Assembly (NCBI RefSeq): GCF_012035195.1
Contig: NZ_JAAVJH010000002.1
Span: forward strand, 62,001 to 126,000
Direction of reading: 5' to 3'
DNA: 64,000 nucleotides
From: Sphingomonas corticis
Lineage (GTDB): Bacteria > Pseudomonadota > Alphaproteobacteria > Sphingomonadales > Sphingomonadaceae
Positions 42,549-52,026 of the stretch are shown piece after piece (position 1 is the first letter of the stretch; every line of letters starts with the position of its first letter). Below the pieces are notes generated by a model, which searched no databases, was not told the origin of the DNA, and was given only the letters and a program-made list of their open reading frames with translations. The translations under genes were made by a program, and so were the position numbers.

Positions 42549-43459
42549 GCGACGCCGGTTCGCGTCGGACGCGCGGGGGACTGGGGCGCGGCCTGGGGGC
42601 GTTGCTGGGCGAAGTGGCGCAGGACGAGCGCGCCAGCGCGGAAGCGCGCGACGGCCAGACACCGCGCGGCGGTGTCCGGATGATCCCGGTAAGTGCGATC
42701 GCGCCGCATCCCGGCCAGCCGCGGCGTCACTTCGACGAGGACGCGCTGTCGGAGCTGGCCGCCTCGATCAGCGAGCGCGGCGTGATCCAGCCGATCATCG
42801 TCCGTCCGCACGGCCACGATTATCAGATCGTCGCGGGTGAGCGACGCTGGCGCGCGGCGCAGCGCGCGCGGCTTCACGAAGTGCCCGTCGTCGTTCGCGA
42901 CTACACCGACAGCGAAACGCTGCAGATCGCACTGGTGGAGAACATCCAGCGGCAGGACCTGAACGCGATCGAAGAGGCGGAGGCGTACCAGCGATTGCAG
43001 AACGAGTTCGGCCACACGCAGGAGGTGCTGTCAAAGGTCGTCCACAAGTCACGCAGTCATGTGGCCAACCTACTCAGATTGCTGGACCTTCCTATGAGCG
43101 TGCAGGACCGCGTGGTTGACGGCACGCTGTCCATGGGCCATGCGCGCGCCATCCTGGGCGCGTCCGATCCGGCGACCGTGGCGGAGGATGTGGTCGCGCG
43201 GGGGCTGTCGGTCAGGCAGACCGAGGCGCTGGCCCGCCGCACGCGCGAGGACAGTGGCCGCGCGCCGCGCCAGCGGCCGGCACCCGCCGCCACCGGCAGT
43301 GCGGATATCCAGGCGCTGGAGCAGCAGCTGGCGGACCTGCTGGGGCTGAAGGTACGGATCGCCTTTCATCCCGAGGGACACGGGTCGATCACGCTGGACT
43401 ACAGCACGCTGGAGCAACTCGATATGGTGTGCCAGCGGCTCAGCGGCGAGCGGATCTGA
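42545..43459 (+). CDS. parB: Chromosome partitioning protein ParB (Spo0J)
   Basis: A 304-residue CTP-dependent clamp that loads at parS. The N-terminal ParB/sulfiredoxin region holds PHPGQPRRHFDEDALSELAA, GVIQPIIVRPHGHDYQIVAG and the GERRWRAAQRA box. The helix-turn-helix region is GHTQEVLSKVVHKSRSHVAN followed by LLRLLDLPMSVQDRVVDG. A C-terminal dimerisation segment ends the protein. The 3' end overlaps the convergent holA gene by 20 bases. It acts on the two parS sites upstream. Confidence 0.97.
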   Translation: MSDAGSRRTRGGLGRGLGALLGEVAQDERASAEARDGQTPRGGVRMIPVSAIAPHPGQPRRHFDEDALSELAASISERGVIQPIIVRPHGHDYQIVAGERRWRAAQRARLHEVPVVVRDYTDSETLQIALVENIQRQDLNAIEEAEAYQRLQNEFGHTQEVLSKVVHKSRSHVANLLRLLDLPMSVQDRVVDGTLSMGHARAILGASDPATVAEDVVARGLSVRQTEALARRTREDSGRAPRQRPAPAATGSADIQALEQQLADLLGLKVRIAFHPEGHGSITLDYSTLEQLDMVCQRLSGERI

Positions 43460-44474
43460 ACTCCGCCGCCCGAAACTCGGCGAGCGCAAGCAGGGTCTGA
43501 GCGGCGACGCTGCCGCCCGCCGGTCCGGCACCGATCGTATCGCGCTGTGCCGCAGCGACGCGCGTCAGCGCGACGCGCAGTGCGCGTGCGTCCCAGCGCC
43601 GCAACGCCGCCGCAGTCGCCCCCTTCTCCTTCCAGAACACGCGGGCGCGATCCACCACCTGGTCGATCCCCTCCCCGCCATCGACCTGGGCGCGCATCTC
43701 CATCAACTGGAGGAAGCGCCGTTCCAGCGCGCGCAGGATCGGAATGGGCGAGGCATCCGGCCCCTGCTGGCGCCGCAGCGCCAGCACCAGCGCGCCGGCG
43801 TCGCCGCCGACGACCGCCGCGACGATCTCTCCCGTCTCGCCTTCCACCAACGTCGCGCCGACCGCCGCCAGCGCCTCGTCGTCCGCCTCCGCCGGCCGGT
43901 CGGGCGAGGCGTCCAGATAGAGCGCCAGCTTCTCGACCTCCCGCGCCATCACCGCGCGGTCGCCCTCCGCCGCGCGGGCAATGCGTTGCGCCACGACGGG
44001 GGTCACTCGCAGACCCGCCTCCCGCGCCAGCTCGGTGGCGATCGTCGCGGCGTCGCGCTCGCTCGGCGCGTAGCAGGCGAAGGCCATGGCCCGGTCGCTG
44101 TCGATCGCCGCCTTCACCAGCTTGCCCGTGGCCTTCACCCCGGGCGCGACCATGACGGCGGGGTTGCCGGCGCGATCGGCGGCGAGGAGCGCCTCCACCG
44201 CGCCCAGCGCCTCCTCCCCCGCCCCGGTCACGCGGATCGAGCGAGCCCCGCCGAACAGCGACAGCGCCGCCGCCTCGTCGGCCAGTCGCGCCGGGTCGCC
44301 GCGCAGGGTGGCGGCATCGAGATCGATCCGCTCCGCATCCGCGCCCATCGCCGTGGTGAGCCGGGCGGCGAGCGCCATGGCGGTTGATTCGTCGGGCCCG
44401 TGGAGAAGGTAGAGCCGGATATCCGCCGGCGGCCGGTCCAGCGCGGCCTTCAGCCGCGCCTCGGTCGCCTTCAC
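43440..44474 (-). CDS. holA: DNA polymerase III delta subunit
   Basis: Clamp-loader subunit that opens the beta clamp. The 344-residue protein starts [20 protein letters not shown] and shows LYLLHGPDESTAMALAARL, AAALSLFGGARSIRVTGA and the AVMVAPGVKATGKLVKAAI region typical of HolA. VVAQRIARAAEGDRAVMARE and EVEKLALYLDASP follow. It lies downstream of lptE with a four-base overlap (ATGA-type), in the order DUF3576-leuS-lptE-holA. The C-terminus is within the parB 3' end. Confidence 0.94.
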   Translation of the reverse strand: MKATEARLKAALDRPPADIRLYLLHGPDESTAMALAARLTTAMGADAERIDLDAATLRGDPARLADEAAALSLFGGARSIRVTGAGEEALGAVEALLAADRAGNPAVMVAPGVKATGKLVKAAIDSDRAMAFACYAPSERDAATIATELAREAGLRVTPVVAQRIARAAEGDRAVMAREVEKLALYLDASPDRPAEADDEALAAVGATLVEGETGEIVAAVVGGDAGALVLALRRQQGPDASPIPILRALERRFLQLMEMRAQVDGGEGIDQVVDRARVFWKEKGATAAALRRWDARALRVALTRVAAAQRDTIGAGPAGGSVAAQTLLALAEFRAAEFRSARR

Positions 44475-44974
44475 CGCGCGGCCTGGGCCTGGCGCCGCGC
44501 GTGGATGGCGAGACGCGCGACGATCTGGTCCGCGATCGTCTCCGACAAACGCTCCAGCGCAGTGCTCTCCGCCGCGATCACGGCATATTCCGACCCGACC
44601 ACGTCGATGCCCGCATCTGATCCCGCGGTCGCGTCCACCAACACGGTGCCCGCCCCCGCCTCGACCAGCTGATAGCGCGCGCGCAAGGTCCGCCGCTCGC
44701 GCGCGACCGAATCGTCGCTGCGGCTGCCCAGGCCGACGATGCGGTCATCCAGCCGCACGTCCAGGCGGTAGCGCGGCGCTCCCTTACCCATCGCACCAAG
44801 GCGGTCGCGCAGCGCGTTGGTGACGAGCCAGCCCGCCTTGCCCTCGATCGGCGCGATCTCCACGCCCGCCAGCCCCTGCGCCACCGCGCCGTTGCGACCG
44901 CCGGAATATACCGGCTGGAGCCCGCAGCCGGCCAGCGCCAACGGCGTGGCGAGGAGGAGCGCGAGCGCCTTCAT
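44471..44974 (-). CDS. lptE: LPS-assembly lipoprotein LptE
   Basis: Outer-membrane lipoprotein that plugs LptD for LPS insertion. The 167-residue protein has a lipobox LALAGC with lipidated Cys17, followed by [20 protein letters not shown] and the later [40 protein letters not shown] is family-like. The position between leuS and holA is the classic location. The overlap with leuS is four bases and with holA four bases. Confidence 0.9.
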   Translation of the reverse strand: MKALALLLATPLALAGCGLQPVYSGGRNGAVAQGLAGVEIAPIEGKAGWLVTNALRDRLGAMGKGAPRYRLDVRLDDRIVGLGSRSDDSVARERRTLRARYQLVEAGAGTVLVDATAGSDAGIDVVGSEYAVIAAESTALERLSETIADQIVARLAIHARRQAQAAR

Positions 44975-47508
44975 GCGACCAGGTTCACCAGGCGGTCGGG
45001 CACGACGATCACCTTCTTAGGCGCGCGTCCCTCCAGCAGGCGGACGACCTTGTCCGACGCCAGCGCGGCGGCCTCGATCGCCTCTCGCGGCAGGCCTTTG
45101 GCGAGCACCAGCGTGTCGCGAAGCTTGCCGTTGACCTGGATCGCAATCGTCACCTCGTCCTCGACCAGCAGCGCGGCGTCGACCGCAGGCCACGGCGCGT
45201 CGGCGACCAGTCCGGCGTGGCCGCGCAGCGACCAGGCCTCCTCGGCGAGGTGCGGCACCATCGGCGCGACAAGCCGGATCATCGCCTCCACCGCGTCATC
45301 GCGCGAGGCGGACGGCGCGGCCTTCTCCACCGCGCTGGTCAGTTCGTAGAGTTTGGCCACCGCCTTGTTGAACGACAGCGCCTCGATGTCCGCGGCAACC
45401 CCGGCGATCGTCTGGTGCAGCTTGCGATCGAGCGCGGCGTCGCGACCCTCGCTGCCCCGTTCTCCATCGACCAGTCGCCACAGCCGCTGAACGAAGCGCC
45501 ACGCGCCCTCGATCCCGTTCTCCGACCATTCCAGATCGCGCTCGGGCGGCGAATCGGAGAGCATGAACCAGCGCACCGCGTCCGCGCCGTATTGATCGAC
45601 GATCGGTTCGGGATCGATCGTGTTCTTCTTCGACTTGGACATCTTCTCGACGCGGCCGACCGTGACGGGCACTGTCGCGCCGTCCGCCATGCGCGCGAGG
45701 CGCTGCCCGTTCTCGCCGACGACGATGTCGTCGGGCGACACCCACAGCGCGCCGCGCGGCCCGTCATAGTCGGGCAGCGCGAGGCGATAGGTCTCGTGCG
45801 TCACCATGCCCTGCGTGAACAGGCCGGTGAACGGCTCCGCCACGTCGATCATTCCGACGTGGCGCAGCGCGCGGGTGAAGAAGCGTGCGTAGAGCAGGTG
45901 CAGGATCGCGTGCTCCACGCCGCCGATATACTGGCCGACCGGCAGCCAGCTCTCCGCCACCGCGCGATCGAACGGGCGGTCCTGCGGCTGGCTGGCGAAG
46001 CGGATGAAGTACCAGGACGAATCGGCGAACGTGTCGAGCGTGTCGGTGTCGCGCAGCGCCTCGCCGCCGCACGACGGGCATGCGACGTGCTTCCACGTCG
46101 GATGCCGGTCCAGCGGGTTGCCGGGGACGTCGAAGGTCACGTCTTCGGGCAGCACTACGGGCAATTGCTCGCGCGGTACCGGTACCTCGCCGCAGGCGGC
46201 ACAGTGGACGATCGGGATCGGCGTGCCCCAGTAGCGCTGCCGGCTGACGCCCCAGTCGCGCAGCCGCCACACGGTGGAGCCCCTGCCCCATCCGTCCGCC
46301 TCCGCGCGGCGGATCACCTCGCGCTTGGCGTCGGCGACGTCCATCCCGTCGAGGAAGTGCGAGTTCACCAGCGTGCCGGGACCGGTGTACGCCTCCGCCT
46401 CGTCGAAGGCGGGATCGGCCTTGTCGCCCTCTGCCACCACGCGGCGGATCGGCAGGGAGTATTTGGTGGCGAAGTCGAAGTCGCGCTGGTCGTGCGCGGG
46501 CACGCCGAAGACCGCGCCCGTGCCGTAATCCATCAGCACGAAGTTCGCGATGTAGACGGGCAGCGGATGGCCGCTGAAGGGGTGCGCCGCGGTCAGCCCG
46601 GTGTCGAAGCCCAGCTTCTCCTGCGTCTCGATCTCCGCCGCAGTGGTCCCGCCCTGCTTGCACCGGGCGATGAAGGCGGCGACAGCGGGATCGCCCGCCA
46701 GCGCCTGCGCGATCGGGTGGTCCGCCGCCACCGCGACGAAGCTGGCGCCGAAGATGGTGTCCGGCCGGGTGGTGAACACTTCCACCTCGCCGCCGTCGGA
46801 CAGGCGGAAGCGGAACGTGAGGCCCTGGCTCTTGCCGATCCAGTTCTCCTGCATCAGCCGGACCTTGTCGGGCCAGTGCTCCAGCGTGGAGAGGCCGTCG
46901 AGCAGTTCGTCGGCGAATTGCGTGATCTTCAGGAACCACTGGTTCAGCTTGCGCTTCTCGACCAGCGCGCCGGAGCGCCAGCCGCGGCCGTCGATCACCT
47001 GCTCGTTGGCGAGCACGGTCATGTCGACCGGGTCCCAGTTGACCGCGCTTTCCTTGCGATAGACAAGGCCGGCCTTGTAGAATTCGAGGAAGATCGCCTG
47101 TTCGTGGCCGTAGTAATCGGGCTCGCAGGTCGCCAGTTCGCGCGTCCAGTCGAGTGCGAAGCCCAGACGCTTCAGCTGCGCCTTCATCGTCGCGATGTTG
47201 GCGCGGGTCCAGCCGCCGGGGTGGACCCCCTTCTCCATCGCCGCATTCTCCGCGGGCATGCCGAAGGCATCCCACCCCATCGGGTGCAGGACCTCGTGCC
47301 CCGTCATGCGGCGATAGCGGGCGAGGACGTCGCCCATCGTATAGTTGCGCACGTGCCCCATGTGGATCTTTCCCGACGGGTACGGGAACATCTCCAGCAC
47401 GTAGCTCTTCGGCTTCGCACTATGGTCGTCGGCGGCGAAGGTACGGCGTTCGTCCCACACCTGTTGCCAGTGCGCGTCCGCCTTCAGCGCGTTGAAGCGG
47501 GATGCCAT
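44971..47508 (-). CDS. leuS: Leucyl-tRNA synthetase
   Basis: Class I aminoacyl-tRNA synthetase of 845 residues. The HIGH-type motif is [20 protein letters not shown] (HMGH) and the KMSKS motif is [19 protein letters not shown]. The large connective-peptide editing domain holds [20 protein letters not shown], containing the T-rich editing motif TTRPDT. The anticodon-binding and C-terminal domains end in [20 protein letters not shown] and [14 protein letters not shown]. It charges tRNA-Leu such as the one at 61471. It is the second gene of the leftward DUF3576-leuS-lptE-holA operon. Confidence 0.98.
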   Translation of the reverse strand: MASRFNALKADAHWQQVWDERRTFAADDHSAKPKSYVLEMFPYPSGKIHMGHVRNYTMGDVLARYRRMTGHEVLHPMGWDAFGMPAENAAMEKGVHPGGWTRANIATMKAQLKRLGFALDWTRELATCEPDYYGHEQAIFLEFYKAGLVYRKESAVNWDPVDMTVLANEQVIDGRGWRSGALVEKRKLNQWFLKITQFADELLDGLSTLEHWPDKVRLMQENWIGKSQGLTFRFRLSDGGEVEVFTTRPDTIFGASFVAVAADHPIAQALAGDPAVAAFIARCKQGGTTAAEIETQEKLGFDTGLTAAHPFSGHPLPVYIANFVLMDYGTGAVFGVPAHDQRDFDFATKYSLPIRRVVAEGDKADPAFDEAEAYTGPGTLVNSHFLDGMDVADAKREVIRRAEADGWGRGSTVWRLRDWGVSRQRYWGTPIPIVHCAACGEVPVPREQLPVVLPEDVTFDVPGNPLDRHPTWKHVACPSCGGEALRDTDTLDTFADSSWYFIRFASQPQDRPFDRAVAESWLPVGQYIGGVEHAILHLLYARFFTRALRHVGMIDVAEPFTGLFTQGMVTHETYRLALPDYDGPRGALWVSPDDIVVGENGQRLARMADGATVPVTVGRVEKMSKSKKNTIDPEPIVDQYGADAVRWFMLSDSPPERDLEWSENGIEGAWRFVQRLWRLVDGERGSEGRDAALDRKLHQTIAGVAADIEALSFNKAVAKLYELTSAVEKAAPSASRDDAVEAMIRLVAPMVPHLAEEAWSLRGHAGLVADAPWPAVDAALLVEDEVTIAIQVNGKLRDTLVLAKGLPREAIEAAALASDKVVRLLEGRAPKKVIVVPDRLVNLVA

Positions 47509-47524
47509 GTCGCTGGTCGTCGCC

Positions 47525-47956
47525 TCAGCCGGTCACCGCGCCGCGGCGCAGGTCGCGCGCGCGGGTGAGGATGATGTCCTCCAGCTTCTGAGTCGTCGCC
47601 GCCTCCACCGGGGCGGAGACCCACTGGCCGCCGCGGTTCACCTCGCGCAGCGCCGCGACGCGGACGGCGTCGGCGCGCAGGTCCTGATCGAGGATCGCGA
47701 TCGTCACCTTCATCCGCTCGCCCGGCACCTGCGGATTGACGTACCAGTCGGTCACGATGACGCCACCGTTCGAGTCGGTCTGCAGCAGCGGCATGAAGCC
47801 CACGGTGTCGAGGCTGGCGCGCCACAGGTAGCTGTTGACGCCGATGGTCGTCACCCGCGACGCCGCGAGGTCCGTCTTCGGCCGACCGCCTCCGCCGCAG
47901 GCGGAGAGGGCGAGCGCGGCACTGGCGGCGATCATCAGGCGCAACGGGCGGGACAT
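47525..47956 (-). CDS. DUF3576 domain lipoprotein
   Basis: A 143-residue predicted lipoprotein. The signal [20 protein letters not shown] has a lipobox Cys20, followed by [15 protein letters not shown]. The domain includes [40 protein letters not shown] and a C-terminal [22 protein letters not shown]3576 proteins are encoded upstream of leuS in many alphaproteobacteria; their function is unknown. It is the first gene of the operon, and the 204-base gap upstream holds no other gene. Confidence 0.85.
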   Translation of the reverse strand: MSRPLRLMIAASAALALSACGGGGRPKTDLAASRVTTIGVNSYLWRASLDTVGFMPLLQTDSNGGVIVTDWYVNPQVPGERMKVTIAILDQDLRADAVRVAALREVNRGGQWVSAPVEAATTQKLEDIILTRARDLRRGAVTG

Positions 47957-48160
47957 GGCGGAAATCCTCGGGTCAGAACGGCGTCCTGCGCTCTACCCGC
48001 GCACCCGCGCAGCCGCAAGCATCGGGCCGCGCCCACCGACACAGGTTGTGGACATGGTGCAACAGCGCGCCGGAAAAGCGTGGCCGCGGTGATGGACTCG
48101 CAACCGTTTCCTGTTACGGCCGCTGAATGGGACCGGTCACACATCGTGGCCGACGAGGGG

Positions 48161-48883
48161 ATGAGTGACGTGCGCCTGGGGCACACCATCGTCGGGAGCG
48201 TGATCGCGGGGGCCGCCATGGCCGTCGCGCTCGTCGCGGCGCCGGCGATCGGCGCGCCCGACGCGTCGCCGCGCGGCGCCAAGCGCGCGGTCGCGCCGCG
48301 GATCGCCGGGTCCTTCACTCCCGCCGCCGCCGATCCCAAGCTGGCCGCCCTGTTCGCGCGCGGCGGGCTGGGCGCACCGGGCTTCCGCTTCACCCCGTCC
48401 GAGGTGCGGACCGGCCGATCGGTGACGGTCGCGGTGCGCGCGCGCGGCAACCAGCCGGCGGCGACGCGCGACGCGACCCGCACCGCCAACGCCGCACCGA
48501 CCGTCGGGTTGGCGCCGATCGCCTACAATCTGGGCGTGGCGGTCGGCTGGAAGCGGTTCGCGGTCAGCGGCGACGTGGCCAAGGTCGATCTCGCCGGGCT
48601 GCCGGGCAGCCGCGAGGCGGCGGACGTGGCGCTCAGCTACTCGGGTCGCAAGTTCTCGGGCCGCGTCGCGGCCTCGGCGGACCGGGCGCTGCCGGGGGTG
48701 CCGCGCGCGCTGGCGGAGCCGGAGAGCTACGCGCTCGACGTGGGCGGCAGCTACTCGCTCACGCGGAACCTGGACCTGACCGCGGGCATGCGGCTGAAGT
48801 CCGAGCGCGAGCGGCTGAGCCGGCTCGACGACGACCGCCGCGACAGCCAGGCGGTCTACCTGGGCACCGCCTTCCGCTTCTGA
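48161..48883 (+). CDS. Predicted outer-membrane beta-barrel protein
   Basis: A 240-residue exported protein not matched to a known family. The signal (GHTIVGSVIAGAAMAVALVA) precedes a region of unknown fold, then alternating strands such as GLAPIAYNLGVAVGWKRFAV and a terminal YLGTAFRF ending in Phe, as expected for an outer-membrane protein. Possible starts are ATG 48092, ATG 48161 and GTG 48170; GAGGGG at 48155-48160 best fits GTG 48170. The 3' end overlaps the convergent thiamine-phosphate-synthase gene by 28 bases. Confidence 0.65.
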   Translation: MSDVRLGHTIVGSVIAGAAMAVALVAAPAIGAPDASPRGAKRAVAPRIAGSFTPAAADPKLAALFARGGLGAPGFRFTPSEVRTGRSVTVAVRARGNQPAATRDATRTANAAPTVGLAPIAYNLGVAVGWKRFAVSGDVAKVDLAGLPGSREAADVALSYSGRKFSGRVAASADRALPGVPRALAEPESYALDVGGSYSLTRNLDLTAGMRLKSERERLSRLDDDRRDSQAVYLGTAFRF

Positions 48884-49401
48884 TCGCTCCAGCAGTCGAT
48901 TCCCGCGTAACCGTCGAAGCCGCGCGCCTTGAGCCGGCGGAAGCGCGTCTCGTCCATCCCGCCCAGCGCGATCCGCGCGATCGGCATTCCCCGCGCGATC
49001 CGCGCGGCGCGGCGCGCGCCCAGCGACGGCGCGCCGGGGTGCGAGCGCGTCGGGAAGACCGGCGAGACGAAAACGGCGTACGCCCCCGCGACCAGCGCGC
49101 GCCGCGCCTCGCGCCGGTCGTGCGCGGGCCAGGTGACGATCCCACCGCCGCGGCGGCCGTGCACCCCCTGCTCGCCCGGCAACCGGTCCGGTCCGGCGCG
49201 TAGCAGCACCAGATCGCGCACGCGGGTGATCTGCCGCACCCGCGCGAATAGCCGCCGGCGCTCCGCTGCGGCGGTGGCATGGTGGCGGAAGATCACCCCG
49301 CCGCCGCGCGGCAGGCGTCGGATCGCCCGCCATAGCCCCTCGCCCATTCGCTCGTCGGTCATCAGCCAGCGCGTGGGAACGGGAGGGTGGCGGGTCGGCA
49401 T
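48856..49401 (-). CDS. Thiamine-phosphate-synthase-like protein (ThiE/TenI)
   Basis: A 181-residue TIM-barrel protein of the ThiE/TenI family. The start is MPTRHPPVPTRWLMTDERMG, then GGGVIFRHHATAAAERRRLF, LLRAGPDRLPGEQGVHGRRG, YAVFVSPVFPTRSHPGAPSL and IARIALGGMDETRFRRLK. The segment VSPVFPTRSHPG matches the phosphate-binding (S..F.T.SHPG) motif. It could be a full thiamine phosphate synthase or a regulatory homologue; no thi genes flank it. It overlaps the 3' end of the convergent outer-membrane protein gene. Confidence 0.85.
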   Translation of the reverse strand: MPTRHPPVPTRWLMTDERMGEGLWRAIRRLPRGGGVIFRHHATAAAERRRLFARVRQITRVRDLVLLRAGPDRLPGEQGVHGRRGGGIVTWPAHDRREARRALVAGAYAVFVSPVFPTRSHPGAPSLGARRAARIARGMPIARIALGGMDETRFRRLKARGFDGYAGIDCWSDQKRKAVPR

Positions 49402-49423
49402 CCGCCTGCCTATAGCGCCGCGC

Positions 49424-50083
49424 ATGACGCCTGCCGACCGCCTGTCCGCCGTTCGCGACCGCATCACGCGCGCCGCCAAAGTCGCGCGGCGCGACTTGGC
49501 GGGCGTGACGCTGATCGCGGTGTCGAAGACGCAGTCCGCCGACGCGATCCGGCCGCTGCTCGACCTCGGCCACCGCGACTTCGGCGAGAACCGGGTGCAG
49601 GAGGCGCAGGAGAAATGGCCTGCGCTGCGCGAGGCGTTTCCGGACGCGCGCCTGCACCTGATCGGCCAGTTGCAGTCGAACAAGGCGGCGGATGCGGTGG
49701 CGCTGGCGGATGCGGTGCACAGCGTCGACCGCCCGTCGCTGGTCGCGGCGCTGGCGCGGGCGATGGACGCGAGCGGGCGCCGCCCGGCCTGCTTCGTGCA
49801 GGTGAATATCGGCGACGAGCCGCAGAAGGGCGGCTGCCGGATCGGCGATGTGCCCGCGCTGCTGGCACAGGCGCGCGACGCCGCGCTGCCGGTGGCCGGG
49901 CTGATGTGCCTGCCGCCGCACGGGCTGGAACCCGCGCCCTATTTCGCGCTGCTGGCGAAGATCGCGCGCGAGGAAGGGGTGGCGGGGCTGAGCATGGGCA
50001 TGTCGGACGACGTGGAGACCGCAGTGACGCTGGGCGCCACCCACGTGCGCGTCGGCTCCGCTTTGTTCGGTGCGCGCACATGA
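49424..50083 (+). CDS. YggS family pyridoxal-5'-phosphate-binding protein
   Basis: A 219-residue PLP homeostasis protein with the alanine-racemase N-terminal fold. The PLP Lys lies in [33 protein letters not shown] follows, and [19 protein letters not shown] with [17 protein letters not shown] is family-typical. The end [20 protein letters not shown] completes the family pattern. It binds PLP without catalysis. The stop overlaps the HAD gene ATG by four bases. It is divergent from the thiamine-phosphate-synthase-like gene with only 22 bases between starts. Confidence 0.93.
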   Translation: MTPADRLSAVRDRITRAAKVARRDLAGVTLIAVSKTQSADAIRPLLDLGHRDFGENRVQEAQEKWPALREAFPDARLHLIGQLQSNKAADAVALADAVHSVDRPSLVAALARAMDASGRRPACFVQVNIGDEPQKGGCRIGDVPALLAQARDAALPVAGLMCLPPHGLEPAPYFALLAKIAREEGVAGLSMGMSDDVETAVTLGATHVRVGSALFGART

Positions 50084-50745
50084 AGTTCGAGGCGATCCTG
50101 TTCGACTTCGACGGCGTGCTGATCGAGAGCGAGGAGAGCGGCAACCGCCACATCGCGGATTATCTGTCGCGCATCGGCCACCCGACCACAGCCGAGCAGA
50201 GCATGGCGAACTTCATGGGGCTGGCCGGTGCCGACTTCCTCGCCGCGGTCGAGCGATGGATCGGCCGCCCGCTTCCCGACGACTTCGCCGAGGAGCGCCG
50301 GATCGAGAACGATCGCTGCATCGCCGAGGGGATCGCCGAGGTGGCGGGCGCGGTCGCCTTCGTCCGCGCGCTGCCCGCCGCGCTGCCGCGCGCAGTGGTC
50401 TCGTCCAGTCGCCCGCCGTGGCTGCACGCGCATTTAGCCCACCTGGGCCTGACCGACGCGTTCGGCGCGCACGTCTATTCCGGGGCGGTCGACGTCGCGC
50501 GTGGGAAGCCCGCGCCCGACCTCTACCTCCACGCCGCAGAGCGGCTGGTCGTGCCGATCGGGCGCTGCGCCATCATCGAGGATTCACCCGTTGGCGCGAC
50601 CGGGGCGGTGGCGAGCGGCGGGCACGTGATCGGGCTGGTCGCCGGCACGCATTGCGGACCCGACCACGCCGACCGGTTGCGCGCGATCGGCGTCCACGCG
50701 GTGGCGCGCGACTTCGCCGAGGTCGCGCGCGAGCTGGGGTTGTAG
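50080..50745 (+). CDS. HAD-superfamily phosphatase (beta-phosphoglucomutase-like)
   Basis: A 221-residue HAD hydrolase. Motif I is [20 protein letters not shown] (DxDG), motif II is [16 protein letters not shown], and motifs III/IV are [17 protein letters not shown] and [20 protein letters not shown]. The order matches the pgmB/gph-like group of subfamily IA. The substrate is not predictable. It overlaps the YggS gene stop, and a tandem repeat follows the stop. Confidence 0.9.
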   Translation: MKFEAILFDFDGVLIESEESGNRHIADYLSRIGHPTTAEQSMANFMGLAGADFLAAVERWIGRPLPDDFAEERRIENDRCIAEGIAEVAGAVAFVRALPAALPRAVVSSSRPPWLHAHLAHLGLTDAFGAHVYSGAVDVARGKPAPDLYLHAAERLVVPIGRCAIIEDSPVGATGAVASGGHVIGLVAGTHCGPDHADRLRAIGVHAVARDFAEVARELGL

Positions 50746-50798
50746 CCCGGGTCTCCAGCCCCGGTTTTCCGGCCCCGGCCTCCAGCCCCGGCCTCCAG
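50746..50798. repeat. Tandem 13-bp repeat (about four units) between the HAD gene and pheS
   Basis: Unit consensus CCCCGGCCTCCAG. Units lie at 50746-50758 (CCCGGGTCTCCAG), about 50759-50772 (degenerate, CCCCGGTTTTCCGG), 50773-50785 and 50786-50798 (both exact). The array starts on the base after the HAD stop codon and precedes the pheS leader. Confidence 0.8.
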
Positions 50799-50843
50799 CA
50801 TTGCCACCGCGGGCCTCACCGCCTAGCGGAGAGGGGCCCCGCA

Positions 50844-52013
50844 ATGGACCCTGACACGATGACCGACCCCGCCGACATTTCGAAGCACTTGCTCGCCGCG
50901 ACCGAGGCGGCCGCCTCGCTCGACGCGCTGGAGGTCGTGCGTGTCGAGGCGCTGGGCAAGCAGGGCCGGGTGACCCAGCTGCTGAAGACGCTGGGCGGGA
51001 TGTCGCCGGAGGAGCGGCTGGCGAACGGCCCCGCGATCCACGCGCTGCGGGAAGCGGTGACGGCGGCCATCGCCGCACGCAAGGCGCATCTCGAACAGGT
51101 CGCGCTGGACGCGCAGCTGGCGAGCGAGGCGCTGGACATGACGCTGCCCGTCGACGCGGTGGCGCCCGGCACGATCCATCCCGTCAGCCAGGTGATGGAC
51201 GAGATGGCGGAGATCTTCGCCGATCTGGGCTTCGCCGTCGCGACCGGGCCGGAGATCGAGGACGACTGGCACAATTTCAGCGCGCTCAACATTCCGGAAA
51301 CGCACCCCGCGCGCGCAATGCAGGACACGTTCTACCTCGAGCCGAAGGCGAAAGCGGCCGGCGACGGGCAAGGCCCGTCGTCCGACGGCGGCGGCTTCGC
51401 CGCCGACGCGGACCGGGCGAAGCCGGAGCCGCCGATGGTGCTGCGCACGCATACCAGCCCGGTACAGATCCGCACGATGCTGGCGCAGAAGCCGCCGATC
51501 CGCATCATCGCGCCGGGCCGCGTCTACCGGTCCGACTGGGACGCGACGCATACGCCGATGTTCCACCAGATCGAGGGGCTGGTCATCGACAAGGGCATCA
51601 CGCTCGGCCACCTGAAATGGACGCTGGAGACGTTCCTGAAGGCGTTCTTCGAGCGCGACGACATCGTGCTGCGGCTGCGGCCCAGCTACTTCCCGTTCAC
51701 CGAGCCGTCGGCGGAGGTCGACGTCGGCTGGACGATGGTGGACGGGCGCAAGCGGCTGGGCGGGAGCGAGGGATGGATGGAGCTGCTCGGCTCCGGCATG
51801 GTTCATCCCCGGGTGATCGCGGCCTGCGGGCTCGATCCCGCGGAGTGGCAGGGGTTCGCTTTCGGCGTCGGCGTGGACCGGCTGGCGATGCTGAAATACG
51901 GCATGGACGACCTGCGCCCGTTCTTCGAGGCGGATGTCCGCTGGCTGAAACACCATGGCTTCTCCGCGCTGGACGTGCCGACCCTGTCGGGCGGCGTCGG
52001 CGCATCGGCCTGA
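50844..52013 (+). CDS. pheS: Phenylalanyl-tRNA synthetase alpha subunit
   Basis: Catalytic alpha subunit of the (alpha-beta)2 PheRS. The class II motifs are [20 protein letters not shown] with [16 protein letters not shown] (motif 2 area), [18 protein letters not shown], and motif 3 [19 protein letters not shown]. An insertion of about 20-25 residues (residues about 170-195, DNA about 51349-51432) lies between DTFYLEPK and [10 protein letters not shown], where family members usually have a short loop. It includes a repeat-like hairpin at 51386-51405. Length is 389 residues. ATG 50844 has GGAGAGG upstream. pheT follows 13 bases after the stop. Confidence 0.96.
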   Translation: MDPDTMTDPADISKHLLAATEAAASLDALEVVRVEALGKQGRVTQLLKTLGGMSPEERLANGPAIHALREAVTAAIAARKAHLEQVALDAQLASEALDMTLPVDAVAPGTIHPVSQVMDEMAEIFADLGFAVATGPEIEDDWHNFSALNIPETHPARAMQDTFYLEPKAKAAGDGQGPSSDGGGFAADADRAKPEPPMVLRTHTSPVQIRTMLAQKPPIRIIAPGRVYRSDWDATHTPMFHQIEGLVIDKGITLGHLKWTLETFLKAFFERDDIVLRLRPSYFPFTEPSAEVDVGWTMVDGRKRLGGSEGWMELLGSGMVHPRVIAACGLDPAEWQGFAFGVGVDRLAMLKYGMDDLRPFFEADVRWLKHHGFSALDVPTLSGGVGASA

Positions 52014-52026
52014 CGGAACGACACTC

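Noticed and set aside
50746..50798. Short tandem repeat considered as a CRISPR array
   Set aside because: Units are directly adjacent without unique spacers and no cas genes are present.
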